The position numbers and the translations under genes are program-made. Below, one piece after another: positions 30,061-42,234 of a stretch of 64,000 nt of DNA; the first letter of the stretch is position 1; every line of letters begins with the position of its first letter. Under the pieces are notes generated by a model. It did not search any database, was not told where the DNA came from, and saw only the letters and a program-made list of their open reading frames with translations. Location: positions 558,001-622,000 of the forward strand of contig JARGSG010000224.1 in the NCBI GenBank assembly GCA_030374805.1. The letters are read 5' to 3'. Origin of the DNA: Gracilaria gracilis. Its lineage: Eukaryota > Rhodophyta > Florideophyceae > Gracilariales > Gracilariaceae.

Positions 30061-33000
30061 TATCATATACTGCTATTGTACATATTGTATATTTTCGTCG
30101 TCCCCGTCCGTCGCCCGTCTACAACGGTAATTAAGTTACAAAACAACTCCTTGTACGGCTCATCTCTCGAGAATGTGTGTGTTGATCAGCGCCCAAATTG
30201 TGCTCTAATATCGACTACGTTACAAGCAACAAGAACAGAGAGTTGCATCTCCTCCGTTTCGTCCCCGTCTCCATTTGCTGCATCCAAATAACTTTAGCTA
30301 CATATGTAGTACATCTTCTGACGTGCTTGTCAAACTAACAATACTGTCACCACAAAACTGTCACCACAAAACTTATTCCACCGCAATGTGGCCGTTGCAT
30401 TTTGCAGTTAATGTTATGTTCTGTATACAAACTTATGTTTGGTCACCAAACTTGCGTTGCGGAACGACAACTTGTTCCATATGAACACTTGTCTCACTGA
30501 CGTGAGTGCTCAGCTTCTAAACGTTATCTCTACTAGAGCCAATATGCGCACATGCGCATTCAATTGAACGTTTTCCTCGATTACAAATAACCGCTTGTCT
30601 TGTCATGTTTGCCAGTTGGTCCAGCGGCCAAGTCCCGATGCCCACCTTGCTTCTACCTACCGTGAACTGATCTTCCAAAATGCTCGTGGTCACGCCTTCC
30701 ATACCTCTTCTTTCTGCGCCTCAGTGATCTCCCCGCCCAATATCAACCACCCCCCCCCCCCATCAAATGAACATGATCATAATCATCATCGACATCATGC
30801 TGCCATATCCATCCACACTTCCGAGAAACATATGAATTCATTCAACTTAGTTACTAAGTCTTAGTCACCAGAGCGCAAACGAGACCTCAAACAAACTGAA
30901 CACAACCAACATAACAACTCCAGTCAGGTTTATATAAAAATGCCAGCCTGATTCTCAAACTGAATCAGTGCCATTTAATGAATAAAAAGTGCCGTTTCAG
31001 CAGAGTACAGCCAACTGCATGTACGAGAGCTAATTCTGTTGCTTTTATGTCAACTTGCTCAATCAACAATTAAACACTCGCTTCTGTTGTCCAACACCTG
31101 CCTCTTCTCCACTTGGGGAAAAAGCGATAACGCATGCCGAGCATAGAGCCATTATACATTTCATTTGTCCAAAACACATCCAGTTCCCACAAGTAAACCA
31201 ACCACATGTGTATTTGGAACGGATCGAAGTGGTTCTCCCTCGCTAGCACGCCTAAAAGTGGTTGTGAGCCATTTACATGTCATTTTTAGAATAGCTCTTA
31301 GCCAACCGCGCTTGGCAACATGGCTGTTTTACTTACACTTCATTCCTCCTGTGCTCACAATGAGGCAGCATTTCCAACATGCACTCTGTTTCTCATCCTT
31401 TAAAAACATTGGAACACCAAGTGAAGAGCAGTGTTCACGTTGTGTTCCTTGTTCCCAGTTTTGAGCATGGTATAAAGCAGTTCCACCATATATGAAGTAA
31501 AGAATCCACTTCTCCTTCTTCGATACTGATTCCGAGACCACATGAGGTCTATCTTACAGATACTTCCCTATCTTAAAAGAATGCCCACAACCTCAACCGC
31601 CATCACTCAATCATATCAATACAGAATTATCGGCGCTTTCTCGTTTCCATCGCGCCGTGCGCCGTTTTCCCTAGTGATAACAACACAAAACATGATCCAT
31701 CTTCTTGGGCTCCACTCCACACTTGCAATGAACGTCTTGTTTCCCAAGTACGATTCCATAGCATCTAGAAAACGTATATGCTGGGTGGCAGATTGTGCTA
31801 TCTTCGCTTTTGTCCTCCGAGATTCTTTTTCCCCATCCACCTCCTCCAAAAAATCGCGCAGAAAACTACTACACTACTCTTACATACGGGGTGGGCATCT
31901 TATGAAGGAACGAGCTCCATGTTCACGTGAAAGGACACACACAACCGATGATAGAAATGGCAAAGCAATAGCCATCCAATTCTTTGGCCTTCGTTAGGAG
32001 TGTGGGATACACTACATATATAGTGCAGCTCTCCTGCTACTTTGAAATAAGGAGTGGCGCGGTTTAGGAATAGATATCTATTGTCCACAAATTAAGAAGA
32101 AGAAATATCATCAATGCGGTTGAGGTTCGCCAGTCGTAGACTGGTTCTGTATGAAGACGCCTGACAGAACTTTGGTACCAAGGGCACCACAACTGAAGCA
32201 TTCCACGATGAGCCAACTGACTTGCGTCTACATTCCTCTTCAGCAACAGCCACAAAGAAAAAAGCAATGGACTGCATCAAAACGATATCCCGCGGCTCTC
32301 GAGAGAAGCAAATGCGTGATGCATGGGGGTAGCTTATAACCGGTTTCAGCTGTTTCCCACAACGGAATAAGGCGAGGCGGACCACCCGGCAGAAACTGTT
32401 TCCTCGGTTTACTTTCTCGGAAGCTCGTTCTCTCTAGCATGCTTTTTGACAACGATAAAAAGCTTGCCGGTTACTGGTCGCCACGTAAGTCAAAGCATTC
32501 TGCCGATACGCGCTCATGTTTGGCTTCTCGATAAGGCCGTTCTTGTGACAATCCGCTGTTTTAGCAACATACAAGTTAGAAACTTCGCCAAAGCGCTATG
32601 TATGCAACGGGTACATCGGCATGAAATACGTCTTTGGAACGTTTTGGAAGCAATTCGCAAAAACGAGGGCAGGAATGGTTTGAAGTTTGTATACCAATCA
32701 TACTCCAACGAATGTATTTTCCTTCTCTTTTGACGTCCGTACCTCTAGTCATGTGATCGTATTCCCACAAGAGAGCACGAAGCGGAGACAAGTATGGATG
32801 TATGGATATGTCAGCAAGTATAATAGCCCGCCTCTCGTTAGCTTGTACCCAACGCAAAGATGCTACGTTCCTAATCTGCACTCCGTGGCAGACGACATGC
32901 ATAGTAGCTTTTTTAAGGTGCGAGTGTGGCATTGATGGAAGTATGATGTTCACATTGAACAAGGACGAAGATGCTCTGAATGGATTTCGAACTGCGAGCA

Positions 33001-34003
33001 CGTATGTCAAGGGCAGTGAGGATGACTGGCGGCAACCAAACTCTGCCATCAACTTGTGTGTCGATTCATGTGATTAAACCGTCTCACGTGATCCCAGAGA
33101 ACCTCTCTTGAGCCCGTGTATCTAAGGTTACCAATGATGTGCCTAAGGAGGTACGTCTGCAAGAGATAATGAATCAATTCATCTCCTGGTGCTTGTACAA
33201 GGGTATCTCAGAGTCCAATAAACACAATCGGTTCCTACACGTTCACTACACCGTAGCATTATTTTGAGGGTAGCTCTACCAACGGTAAAAGCTACTCGTG
33301 TCCTTGCTACAGACCACACATAAGTGTGAACGCTACGCTTGTATAGATACAATGGACACCATTGTAAAGGAGTGTCATATAGCAACTATCAAGTGATCGG
33401 TATGGAGGCGGTATCGCTACGGAGGGGGAGCCATTACAAAGTGGATCCAGCGTGTAGAAATTTGTAGGCGAATAAGAAGTTGATCGACGTTCCACTACAG
33501 CAGACTAACGAATACGAATAAGAGTATTGACTGCCGATCGGAATGCAACAGGTAATGTTGAGACGTAGACCGCATGCTGGAAGCTTATGAGCTGGCACGC
33601 CCATACATTGCCACACGGGATCAGGCCGAAGGCACAGGGCAAAATGATAAGCTGCGAAGAAAGTGATGGAAAGTTCACAGGAGAGACGAGAAACGATTCG
33701 AGTAAGGCGTGAGAAGCAAATGCGGACATCGGCACAGTACTGGTACCAACGGTACCGTTGGTGCTTGAGAGTGCTGGAAAGCGATGGCATGGGAGTGGCA
33801 CGATCGGTGAAAACGCTAAAAAGTGATGATGCGATGCGATCTGGAAGCGCATGGTCGTGGATGATCGAAGAAGATGAAAGAGAGTTTAGATCGGGGAAAG
33901 AAAGATGGAGGTTGCAGGTAGTAGGTATGACAGTAATTTACTACGATTGTGTAACAGTCAAAAAACGACTATGTGAAGTACGGCAAGGCAAAAAAGAGAT
34001 AGC
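30061..34003. other. Gene-poor interval of about 3.9 kb
   Basis: No frame with protein-like character is seen. It contains a tandem duplication of ACTGTCACCACAAA (about 30343-30372), a run of 12 C (30750-30761) and TTTATATAAAAA at about 30930. The motifs TACAAGGGTA (33196), TACCAACGGTA (33277) and the 18-bp palindrome ACCAACGGTACCGTTGGT (33745-33762) are also here. A GTAAGT at 32485 follows a short MLFDNDKKLAGYWS frame, but no partner exon could be found. It may hold noncoding RNA or decayed sequence. Confidence 0.4.
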
Positions 34004-34804
34004 TCAAGCGACAGGGGTGTCAAACAGGGCAGTGTTACCCGCGCAAGCACTATCAAAGTTGAGAGCGACCTGATCCCAGTTAACAACATTCCAAAAGGCG
34101 GCAATATACTCTGGACGGCGGTTCTGATACTTGAGGTAGTAGGCATGTTCCCACACATCGAGCCCCAAAACAGGGGTGCCTGGCTCGGCAACAACGCCCT
34201 TCATGAGCGGGTTTTCCTGGTTGGCGGTGGAGGAGATGAAGAGCTTTCCGTCGGCGCCAACGCTGAGCCAGGCCCATCCCGATCCGAAACGGGCGGCGGC
34301 GGCGGAGTTGAACTTGGTCTTCATGTCGTCAAAGCTGCCGAAATCTTGGTCGATCTTGGCCTTGAGCGAGCCGACGGGGGTGACGTTGCACGATCCGGGC
34401 TTGGCCATGGTGGTCCAGAACATGGCGTGGTTGTAGTGGCCGCCGCCCGAGTTGATGACGGGGGTGCGGATGGCGTCGGGCAGCGAGGGGATGTTGGACT
34501 GGATGGCGGCGAGCGACAGGCCCTTGAGCGCCGATCCGTTGGGGCCGTCGAGCACCTTGTTGAGGTTGCTGACGTAGGTCTGGTGGTGCTTGGTGTGGTG
34601 AATGTTCATGGTGGTGGAGTCGACGTACGGCTCCAGCGCGTCGTAGCCGTACGGGAGGGCGGGCAGTGCGAAGTTCATGTTGGATCGGGGCGGGGCGGAC
34701 GCGGACGCGGACGCGGCGGCGCGGGCAAGCGGCGGGCGGGGCGAAGAGGCGGAGGAGGAAGCGAAGCGCGACACACGGCGGGCGGCTGCGGCGACAGCAC
34801 GCAT
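34004..34804 (-). CDS. SOD2: Superoxide dismutase, Mn type, mitochondrial
   Basis: The 266-residue protein dismutates superoxide. An Arg/Ala/Ser-rich presequence (about residues 1-43) without acidic residues indicates mitochondrial import. The fold signatures are [12 protein letters not shown] (first His ligand), [11 protein letters not shown] (second His ligand) and [22 protein letters not shown] (Asp and His ligands). The Gly-Gly-Gly before the second His and the Gln in ANQENP are typical of Mn enzymes. The Glu after that Gln replaces the more usual Asp. The start at 34804 gives the presequence directly. The gene lies in a GC-rich island and diverges from nothing nearby: the next gene to the right is also on the minus strand. 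Confidence 0.93.
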   Translation of the reverse strand: MRAVAAAARRVSRFASSSASSPRPPLARAAASASASAPPRSNMNFALPALPYGYDALEPYVDSTTMNIHHTKHHQTYVSNLNKVLDGPNGSALKGLSLAAIQSNIPSLPDAIRTPVINSGGGHYNHAMFWTTMAKPGSCNVTPVGSLKAKIDQDFGSFDDMKTKFNSAAAARFGSGWAWLSVGADGKLFISSTANQENPLMKGVVAEPGTPVLGLDVWEHAYYLKYQNRRPEYIAAFWNVVNWDQVALNFDSACAGNTALFDTPVA

Positions 34805-35057
34805 GGTTGCGATTGGGATATCTAGTTGTATCTCTGGTTTACAAGTTGCGCGCGCGCCGCGAGCTTGCAGCGCGAGATCGGAGACGCCACGCGCGCCGCG
34901 TCCAGTGGGCGCGCCGCGTCCAGTGGGCGCGCCGCGCCGTCGCCAGTCGAGCGATTTTACCCTGACCGCCGCGCGACGCGCCCAATGGGCGCGCCACACG
35001 CGTGCGCGCTGCACACGCAGCACACGCAGCACGCGTGCACACGCAGCACGCGTGGCG
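34805..35057. promoter_or_regulatory. Short GC-rich region upstream of SOD2
   Basis: A 19-bp GC-rich unit containing CGCCGCGTCCAGTGG is duplicated in tandem (about 34895-34935). CACGCAGCA repeats follow (about 35015-35050). Confidence 0.4.
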
Positions 35058-35587
35058 TTACTTTTTGGGTTTTGGCTTGCGTTCGCTCTGGTGGATGCGC
35101 CGGTAATGGCGCGTCATATCTGTCGTTTGACTGAAGGTCTGCACCGAGCACACACACACAACAGAGTCAGACGCATGTTGGAGACGTGGTGTAGACTGTT
35201 AAAAGTTATCTCCGTGGTAGGAACGGCGCAACTTACTTCGCTGCAGGAGGCGTAATTGCACGGCACGCGCACGCCCTGGTGCGTCACCCGCCGGTGGCGG
35301 TTGAGGTTGCCCTTGCTGCTGAACGTGGTGCCGCACAGCTCGCAGAACGCGCTCACGCGGCTGGCGCGCACCCGCCGCGAACTGCGCCGCTTGCTCCCCT
35401 TCTCGCCCAGAATGATGGCGTCCATCGTCTGTCCGAAGCTGTCGGCGCTCATCAGGTGCGCGTCGTGGTGGTCGTTGCGCACGTTCTGCATCACCAGCTC
35501 CATCAGCTGCGGCACGGACGCCAACGATTGCTGCGACGGGTGCGACGACATTGCTGCGAACTCGGCGAGTCGATGCGCTTGATCCAT
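35058..35587 (-). CDS. Two-finger C2H2 zinc-finger protein A (spliced)
   Basis: Two exons, 35237-35587 and 35058-35138, give 143 residues. The 98-nt intron has GTAAGT and GTGCAG and is phase 0. Finger 1 is [22 protein letters not shown]. Finger 2 (C-x4-C ... H-x4-H) is split by the intron just after its Cys pair and completed by exon 2 ([16 protein letters not shown]), followed by a Lys/Pro tail. A conserved upstream element [13 protein letters not shown] is shared with the paralogue at 38847-39434. The fingers imply a nuclear DNA- or RNA-binding regulator. TATAAAA lies about 30 bases before the ATG. Confidence 0.8.
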
Positions 35588-38500
35588 TGCCCCCTCACCC
35601 GCCCTGCGCCGCGCGCGTTTTATACGGCCGCGCCGCGGCGCCGCGCGATGAGCGAGCGTGGCTCGGTCGGCGGCACATGCCGCGAGGCGCGACGCATCGA
35701 AGCCGTCAGAAAAAGCACGCGCCGCCTTTAGTGCTGCTTAGTAGGCACACGAGATGAATCCTCTGCCGACACGCGCGCCTAAACTTTTTGGCTTGGCGCC
35801 GTCGTTGGCGCGGCTCTTTTTGGGAACGTTACCGACGGGCAGATATATGCGCCGCTGTACGCGCTCTCGAGTTTACAGTTCTATATAGAGCGGACGTGCA
35901 GACGCTTCGCCAAAACGTCATGAGAGCGCCCCAACTCTCTAAAGTAAATTTGGCGCCACCAAGCGCTCACAAAGCGCCGAGTATGACAATTAATACCCAC
36001 AGCGCCTTCACTACAACAACTCAAGCTCCGTTTTTTTGGCACTCTCTGCTCGCAACTCAACACTGACAACCTTTCACCGCAAAACTTTCTGCGCTTCAGC
36101 GCCTCATCCACCGCCCACTAAAAAGCTCCGCACAATGTAACAGTCGCGCAACACCATTTTGATAGCCTGCGCCATCGTCAACGCTTTCTCGCCACCCAGA
36201 ACGCCGCTCACCCGTTCCAATTCGTCCCTTTTCTTCACGCGCAGTTTGGTTGCTTATTCAAATCACTAACCACGCTTCTCTTTTCTTAGAATCGCCCCTG
36301 AATCAAACGTATCGTCATTTCAAATGCATTGCCCCCATAAAATTTTTTCTTGCTTCCTCAACTCACTTCCGATACCCATACCAAGTGCTGTGAGCTGTCC
36401 GTTAGGTTCGAACCCCAAAACTCTGAAACCCTATTGGACTTCATGAACTGCACTCTTTCAGCTCAACAACCGTGACAACTTCTAAGCAGCATCCGTATGA
36501 TCAGTACTTCAGTTGCTGCCTATCTTTCAAAACCAACATACACCACTCATATCTGATAAACTACCCGCAAAATTGAACCTCTTGTCTCCTACCACTTTCT
36601 CTGGCAGCTCATCTCACCGCTACCAGCTGAAAGACACTTGTTTTTGAAGTTGGCCCCCTATCTCGCAAGCACGCAAAACACAACATATCACCGAGTGTCA
36701 TTGCGCTATATTCTGCTGTACTTTTCATGTGTGGCAGAGTGTTCCGTTGGTACCACTCGCTATTTTTGATTTTGGTTGTTGCGCTCTCGCAACAACTCAT
36801 GGAACGCAATGTTGTCTGCTTCAAATGCGCCCGTTTTCCATAATGAGTTGTGCCCAACCTATTCCAGTTCCATTCTTTTTAGTACACAATCTTCAAGCGA
36901 TCCACAGAGAAGGTAATAAAGCACAACAACCTCGCAACATCTGGACGCAAAATATCAATAAATGCAGGTTTCCATCCTGTCCAACGTCAAATCTAGGAAC
37001 ACTTGCTGCCAGCACAGTACGTGTAGTGGCAGAACGCTGGGTGCCCCTCTTTCTGTTTTGCAACTCATCACAACAGCCAGTGGCTGTATGTGACTTTGGA
37101 GGGGGACCGGTACCATACTAGCTAGAGAGCTTGAGGTGTTCCACCTCGCAGACTGACACTCAGTGGCACCAACTGGCGCGCTTCTCACAACATTCAAAGG
37201 TGGTCGGACGTTTGGAAGTGTATAAAGAAGCTATAAACCTCTCGTCATTGCTTTGGGGGTTTTTTGGGGTGCAAGCAGGAAAAGAACAAACTACAAGCTT
37301 TCGGGAGTTCAATGAAGGTCCTCGAAGGTCGCACGGTTTCGATCTGACGCTTCCCCAAAGAGGATGATGAATGAATGCTTGCACCAGGAAGCACGAAGGA
37401 TATACGCGACAAAACGCGCTCCTCACCTCAGCGTCGCAGAGAGCTTGTGGTACGAAGAACAACTGGTGACGATGAGGGACAACACTGCTCTTGTTATAAC
37501 GTTAGGCGATGACATGGGCAGCGTCGAACAGTATCATTTCATAATATAAAACTGAATGCGCACGCACGGCACGCTATGACGCATTTGCGCAGAGCGATGG
37601 CTCAAGCTGTCAAAATTATAATCAGCCAATCACAGTGGGCGTGAACTCACTATTTTTAAAAAGCTGCATCTCTCGCCCTTGCGCGAAAAAGCCGAGCCGT
37701 CTCTCGATCGCCACGCGTCTTGCTCAGTTTGCTTTGGAAGAAATCACTTGCGGTAGATACCAACGGTAGATAACGTTACCCACACTATCAGATACCAGTA
37801 GCGTAATTCAGTTTCTCCTCAACACAATTCAACACAGACATAATGCGGTTAGCTTGTATGTTACCACCTCTCTCAAACAATGAGTTCTTTTCCGCCTGTC
37901 TTTGGCGCCAGAGATCGGCCGCTTTACTTCTTTCTACATTATCACACATGCAGCTGCATCTACAACCATGCTTTTCTTTCAACATCGAACATTGACGTCA
38001 CGCTTACCGTGCCGCTCGATGCCGACGCATGTGACGGCGCCATTCAATTCCCGACACTACGTGTAGTGGAAGAGAAGCGGGTAGCAAGCCAGCATGTTCT
38101 TCACTTGGGAGCTTCCTGAATACTCCAACGCTCATACGTCTCTTTTCTCGTCGAGCAAAGTGCTGCATGAAGAGAACTGTCGTCATGAGTCGGTCTGAAC
38201 AGTCATACTCACCGCTCGCGCTCAAAAACAAGATGCAGCAAAACTGTTCAAAGCGCGGAGCACGGAAAATATCCTGTTACATTAGCACGGATCATAGACG
38301 AGGGAAGAGAAAACCGGCGAGAAAGTGAGGGAGCCGTGAAAGAATTTAGCATTTCGGGGTTGCTGGCGTCCCCAACCACCGCTATTGCTCTATCTAGCTT
38401 GCCCCTCACTAGAGAGAGGTGGGTGACCACGACGGTTTGCCATCGTGCTGTAAGTTAGTTAGACGTGGATATGATAGACGTGGACAAGTGGAGATTCGCT

Positions 38501-38846
38501 CGGAGATTTGGATGCAGCCGGCGCTTAAAAATATCCACCTAGGGCTGCCACGAGGGAGATCACCTTGGCGGACGTGGGAACGCTTGCCCGGGTCGGAGAG
38601 CCCGAACTTGGGGCGCCGCTACGTGCGCCGCGGTGCGGTGCGGGTGGTGGTACGGGCGGCACGGAGTGTGCGGCTACGAAGCTTTGAAGGGAGGAAGGTA
38701 ACGACGGGGCGCCAAAATGCGTTGTGGCCTCGACGGCGGTGGGTTGGTGGGTTGGTGCGGGTGACGAAAGGACTCGAGAGTGGGAGAGCGGACAGTGGGG
38801 ATGTGGAGGGTGCGAAGGGCGGATAATCAACAACTTGGCATGGCTT
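35588..38846. other. Gene-poor interval between the two zinc-finger paralogues
   Basis: About 3.3 kb without a supported gene. A good 3' splice signal (CACTAAC at 36264-36270, pyrimidine tract, TTAG ending 36289) is followed by a short open frame, suggesting a spliced transcript that I could not complete. CCGTTGGTACC (36744) and TACCAACGGTA (37758-37768) are present. The 38.4-38.8 kb end is GC-rich. Confidence 0.35.
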
Positions 38847-39434
38847 TTACTTGACGGTGGCATCACTTTTCAGCCTTCGTTTGTATGAGCTCGCCTTCTT
38901 GAAGCGCATGTTGAGATGTATGCGTCTATAATGACGGGTCATATCTGTCATTTGACTGAAACTCTACAGATGCAGAAAGAAGGGAGAAGAAGCGAGGCAA
39001 AGGTTAGTACGGTGAGCAGAGTGAGATGGACATGATGGACACGGGATAGGGGGAGAACTTACCTCAGTGCATTCGGGGTGGTGACATCGCACACGTTTTC
39101 CTTGATGAGTCACCCTCCGATGGCGATTTAGGTTTCCCTTACAGCTGAACGTAGAACCGCATAGCTCGCAGAACACGGTAGGGCGAGTGGTTCGAACGCG
39201 CGGAGCTCGGGAGTTGCTCTGTTTCGGGCCTCTAATGATGGCGTCCATGGTTTGTCCGAAGCTATCCACGCTCATCAACTCATTGGTGTGATTGGTGGCG
39301 GAGGGGTTTGAGGCAACCAGCTGCCCGAGCGACGGCTGCGAACACTCCACTGTGGATGGATAGTACGACGAGGTGGAAGCGACGGCATCGTGTGAAACCG
39401 GGTGAAGCACGGTTTGTAGACGATGATGAGTCAT
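38847..39434 (-). CDS. Two-finger C2H2 zinc-finger protein B (spliced), paralogue of A
   Basis: Two exons, 39063-39434 and 38847-38963, give 162 residues. The 99-nt intron has GTAAGT, an exact TACTAAC branch point and CTGTAG, phase 0, at the same codon as in paralogue A. Finger 1 is [22 protein letters not shown]. Finger 2 is split as in A and completed by [16 protein letters not shown], then a basic tail. [13 protein letters not shown] precedes the fingers. The first ATG in frame is at 39434. TATATAA on the minus strand (about 39511-39519) is about 80 bases upstream. A and B are duplicates that have diverged outside the fingers. Confidence 0.8.
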
Positions 39435-39597
39435 GTGAAGTTGATGAGCGAGAATTAAATGATGAAGCGCACGCACTTTGGCTACATGAAACCTTCTAAG
39501 AATGCTTCTAAGAGCTTATATAGGCGGCGGCTAGACACATGAGGTAGAGCATGTCAGCGGCGCCAAACGTTTTCCACCCGCCCGCGCCGCGCCCGCG

Positions 39598-39634
39598 CCG
39601 CGCACGCGCACGCGCACGCGCACGCGCACGCGCA
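39598..39634. repeat. (CGCACG)n tandem repeat
   Basis: Six near-perfect hexamer copies. Confidence 0.85.
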
Positions 39635-39635
39635 C

Positions 39636-39713
39636 CGGGCGCGGGCGCGGGCGGGGGGCGAGGTGCCGGGGCGGGGGACGAGGGTGGGGGCGGGGTGGGG
39701 GCGGGGCGGGGGA
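39636..39713. other. G-quadruplex-prone G-tract cluster
   Basis: More than ten runs of three or more G within 78 bases on the plus strand, separated by 1-4 bases. It lies between zinc-finger gene B and the ADCK1-like gene. Confidence 0.6.
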
Positions 39714-39903
39714 CTGTAGCGAGGAGGGAAAGGCGGTTTGTCCTCTGAAGAGCGATAAGGCGGCGAAGCAGCGAGCGCGAGGAAGAAAGGAAGGAAGAGA
39801 AGAAGGAGGCGTAGCTTGAGCAAGAACAACGTCTCTGTGAGGCGGCTGCACGGGTGCATGACAGTTTCTTTTCGTTTTTTTAAAAAGGCACGCGCGCACA
39901 AAG

Positions 39904-41607
39904 TCAGCCAATGAAGGCGGCGCGGCGCGATGCAGCAGCGTCGACACGCGCGCCGCGCGCGCGAGCCCACACGCGACTGAGCCACACGCACACGTCGATA
40001 AGCAGCAGCTGCATCTCGACGGCGGCGCAGTCCGTCCACAGCGCGACGCGATCCAACGCCTTCCACACGCGCCGCCACACGCGCCGCTCCACGCGGTTGC
40101 TGGCCACCACGCGCCGCTCCGGCGCGCGCGCCTCGGCCGACGCGTCGTTGTGCACGCGCAGTCCGCGCACGGCGTAGCGCGCGTTCACTTTGAAGCGGTT
40201 CACGCTGGCGCCCAGCGCCTTGTTCACGTTGCGCACCAGCGAGTTCATCTTGAACACCAGCAGCAGCTCCTCCGGGATCGCCTCCATCAGCTCCGACACC
40301 TCCGCCTGCGACTTGATCCCCCCCTCCGTCAGATCGCTTCGGATGCGCCCCAGCTCCTCCGCGCTCATCTTCACGCGCAGGTCCGTGCCCAGCTGGCGCG
40401 CAAAGTTCCACGAGCGGTTCAGCAGGAACAGAGAGAACACGTTGGCCAAGCCCGGCGCCCCCAGCTGTTCGCACGCGCGTTCCACCAACGTGGAGTTGCG
40501 TAGCACCAGCCCCTTCCACAGCTCGCAGTACGAGTGGCGAAAGCTGTCGCTCAGCTCGCGGTACAGCCCGTGGTCCAACAGGTACAGCTTGAACTTATGG
40601 CGCTCGTCAGCCGTCACCATCAGGTTGCCGGCATGCGGGTCGCAATGCACAAAGCCGTTCACAAATATCATCTGCGCGAATGCATCCACCACCGCCTGAG
40701 CCACGTTCTGCACGTCAATGCCGGCGCTATGCATGCGTGGCACGTCATCCACGCGAAAGCCGTCAATGTACTGCATCACAAGCACCTTGTCGGTGGTGTA
40801 CTGCGAGTACACCCTCGGCACGCACACGCGCTGGTCGTTGTCGAAAAAGTGCGCCGTGCGCATGGCGGACGCCGCCTCCAGCTCAAAGTCCAGCTCCTTT
40901 TGCAAGTTGTTGCGGAACTGCTCCACCACCCAATGCATGTTGAAGAACGGGAACACAAACGACATGAGCCACGACAGCATCTCAATGGTGACCAAGTCGC
41001 TCATGAGCAGCGACTCCAAGCCAGGGTACTGCACCTTGACGGCGACGGCGTCGCCGGACTCGCGCAGCGTGGCGCGATGCACCTGCGCCAGCGACGCAGC
41101 CGCAACCGGCACAGCGTCGAAGCGGCTGAAGGTGTGCGCAATTCCGCGCGGCAACTGGCGGTTGAGCATGCGCTGAATCTGCCAGAACGGGCGCGGCGCG
41201 GCGCGATCCTCCAGCTGCTTGAGCTGTTCCCGAAACTCGGGCGGCACGGCGTGCGACATGCTGGCGACGTGCTGCGCAATCTTCACGTACACGGCGCCCT
41301 GCGTGCGGCACAGCGCGAGCATGCGCTCGGCGGCGCGGCTGTGCACGTCGGAGCGCTCGCGCCGGTAGCGGTCGGAGCGGTAGTCGTCATGGCGCGCGAA
41401 GAGCGCGCGGTAGTCCAGAATGACGTGCGCGGCGGCGTACAGCGAGCGCGAGAAGCGCACCAGCGCGATGACGCCTGACGCCAGCGGCGCCACGGGCGAG
41501 CGCGCGTCCACGGCCGACGGCGCGCGCTCCACGGCCAGCGCGCCGGCCACGGACGTGGAGCACAGCGCGCCCGCGTAGAACACCCTCCGCCACAGCGGCG
41601 CCCTCAT
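39904..41607 (-). CDS. ADCK1: ABC1/UbiB-family atypical kinase, ADCK1-like
   Basis: From the Met at 41607 the protein is 567 residues. Family signatures are ERMLALCRTQGAVYVKIAQH (KxGQ-like region), VPVAAASLAQVHRA (Ala-rich loop in place of the Gly loop), VAVKVQYPG (Lys), KELDFELEA, the catalytic FVNGFVHCDPHAGNL and LLDHGLY in place of DFG. The pairing of NGFVHCDPH with LLDHGLY places it in the ADCK1/MCP2 branch, which acts in mitochondrial lipid homeostasis and coenzyme Q biology. The N-terminus (MRAPLWRRVFYAGALCS) fits a mitochondrial signal anchor. The frame extends upstream to 41988, but that part is GC-rich run-on. It diverges from the gene at 42235. Confidence 0.9.
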   Translation of the reverse strand: MRAPLWRRVFYAGALCSTSVAGALAVERAPSAVDARSPVAPLASGVIALVRFSRSLYAAAHVILDYRALFARHDDYRSDRYRRERSDVHSRAAERMLALCRTQGAVYVKIAQHVASMSHAVPPEFREQLKQLEDRAAPRPFWQIQRMLNRQLPRGIAHTFSRFDAVPVAAASLAQVHRATLRESGDAVAVKVQYPGLESLLMSDLVTIEMLSWLMSFVFPFFNMHWVVEQFRNNLQKELDFELEAASAMRTAHFFDNDQRVCVPRVYSQYTTDKVLVMQYIDGFRVDDVPRMHSAGIDVQNVAQAVVDAFAQMIFVNGFVHCDPHAGNLMVTADERHKFKLYLLDHGLYRELSDSFRHSYCELWKGLVLRNSTLVERACEQLGAPGLANVFSLFLLNRSWNFARQLGTDLRVKMSAEELGRIRSDLTEGGIKSQAEVSELMEAIPEELLLVFKMNSLVRNVNKALGASVNRFKVNARYAVRGLRVHNDASAEARAPERRVVASNRVERRVWRRVWKALDRVALWTDCAAVEMQLLLIDVCVWLSRVWARARGARVDAAASRRAAFIG

Positions 41608-42234
41608 GTCGTGCCGCGCCGCATCGCCGCGCGCCTTCCACCGCGTCCTCGCGCCGTGCACGGCTGCCCAAACGCAACTCGCCGCTGCTGCCCCCCCCCC
41701 CCCCCCTGGACTGGAGGCCCTCCCCATCCCACAGCCCACTGCCTGCCCATGATTTCGTTCCGCACGCGCCCCAGGTGTCCACGTGGTACACGCGACACAC
41801 GGCACACGGAACACACGTGGACCACGCGGGACACGCGGAACACGCGGCCAGCGCGTGGTGGTGGCAGACGTGCAACTGGGCTCTTGTGCCACGTCAGACG
41901 TTTGGTCTCTCCCATATTTCGCGGGAGAGCGCCCGCGCTGGCCCCGCGCACGGCATGACGCACTGCGCGGGCTGCGCGGGCTGCGCATGGACCAGTAGAC
42001 GTGCGCGCGCGGCGCGCGCCGCCATTTGTTCTGTCACGTCAGCGTTTGCATCTAGGTTACCCTTGGAACGCTAACTTCACACGGTACACGCGCGCGCGCG
42101 TCGCGTGCCGGCGCTTGCGCGCCCGGCCCCATCGCCGGCGCCAGTGGCGGCCGCTTTCTTTAAAGAGCGCGCCGCCGCTAACAGCGCCGTCCGCGTGCGT
42201 CTCTGCGACTGCGCCGTTTGTTCAACTTGCCATC
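41608..42234. promoter_or_regulatory. Divergent GC-rich promoter
   Basis: Shared upstream region of the ADCK1-like and HA-repeat genes. It has a run of 16 C (41691-41706) and an imperfect array of ACACGxGG-type units at about 41780-41852. No gene is supported. Confidence 0.45.

Larger units (their letters stand above)
39435..39903. other. GC-rich intergenic region with repeats
   Basis: Contains the promoter of zinc-finger gene B, a (CGCACG)n array at about 39598-39634 and a dense G-tract cluster at 39636-39713 with strong G-quadruplex potential. No gene is seen. Confidence 0.5.

Noticed and set aside
36385..36420. tRNA-like T-arm (GGTTCGAACCCC)
   Set aside because: The stem has a mismatch and no acceptor, D or anticodon arm could be paired upstream; it is not a tRNA.
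39554..40519. Frame of 321 codons on the minus strand
   Set aside because: It overlaps the ADCK1-like catalytic region out of frame and is repeat/GC-driven.
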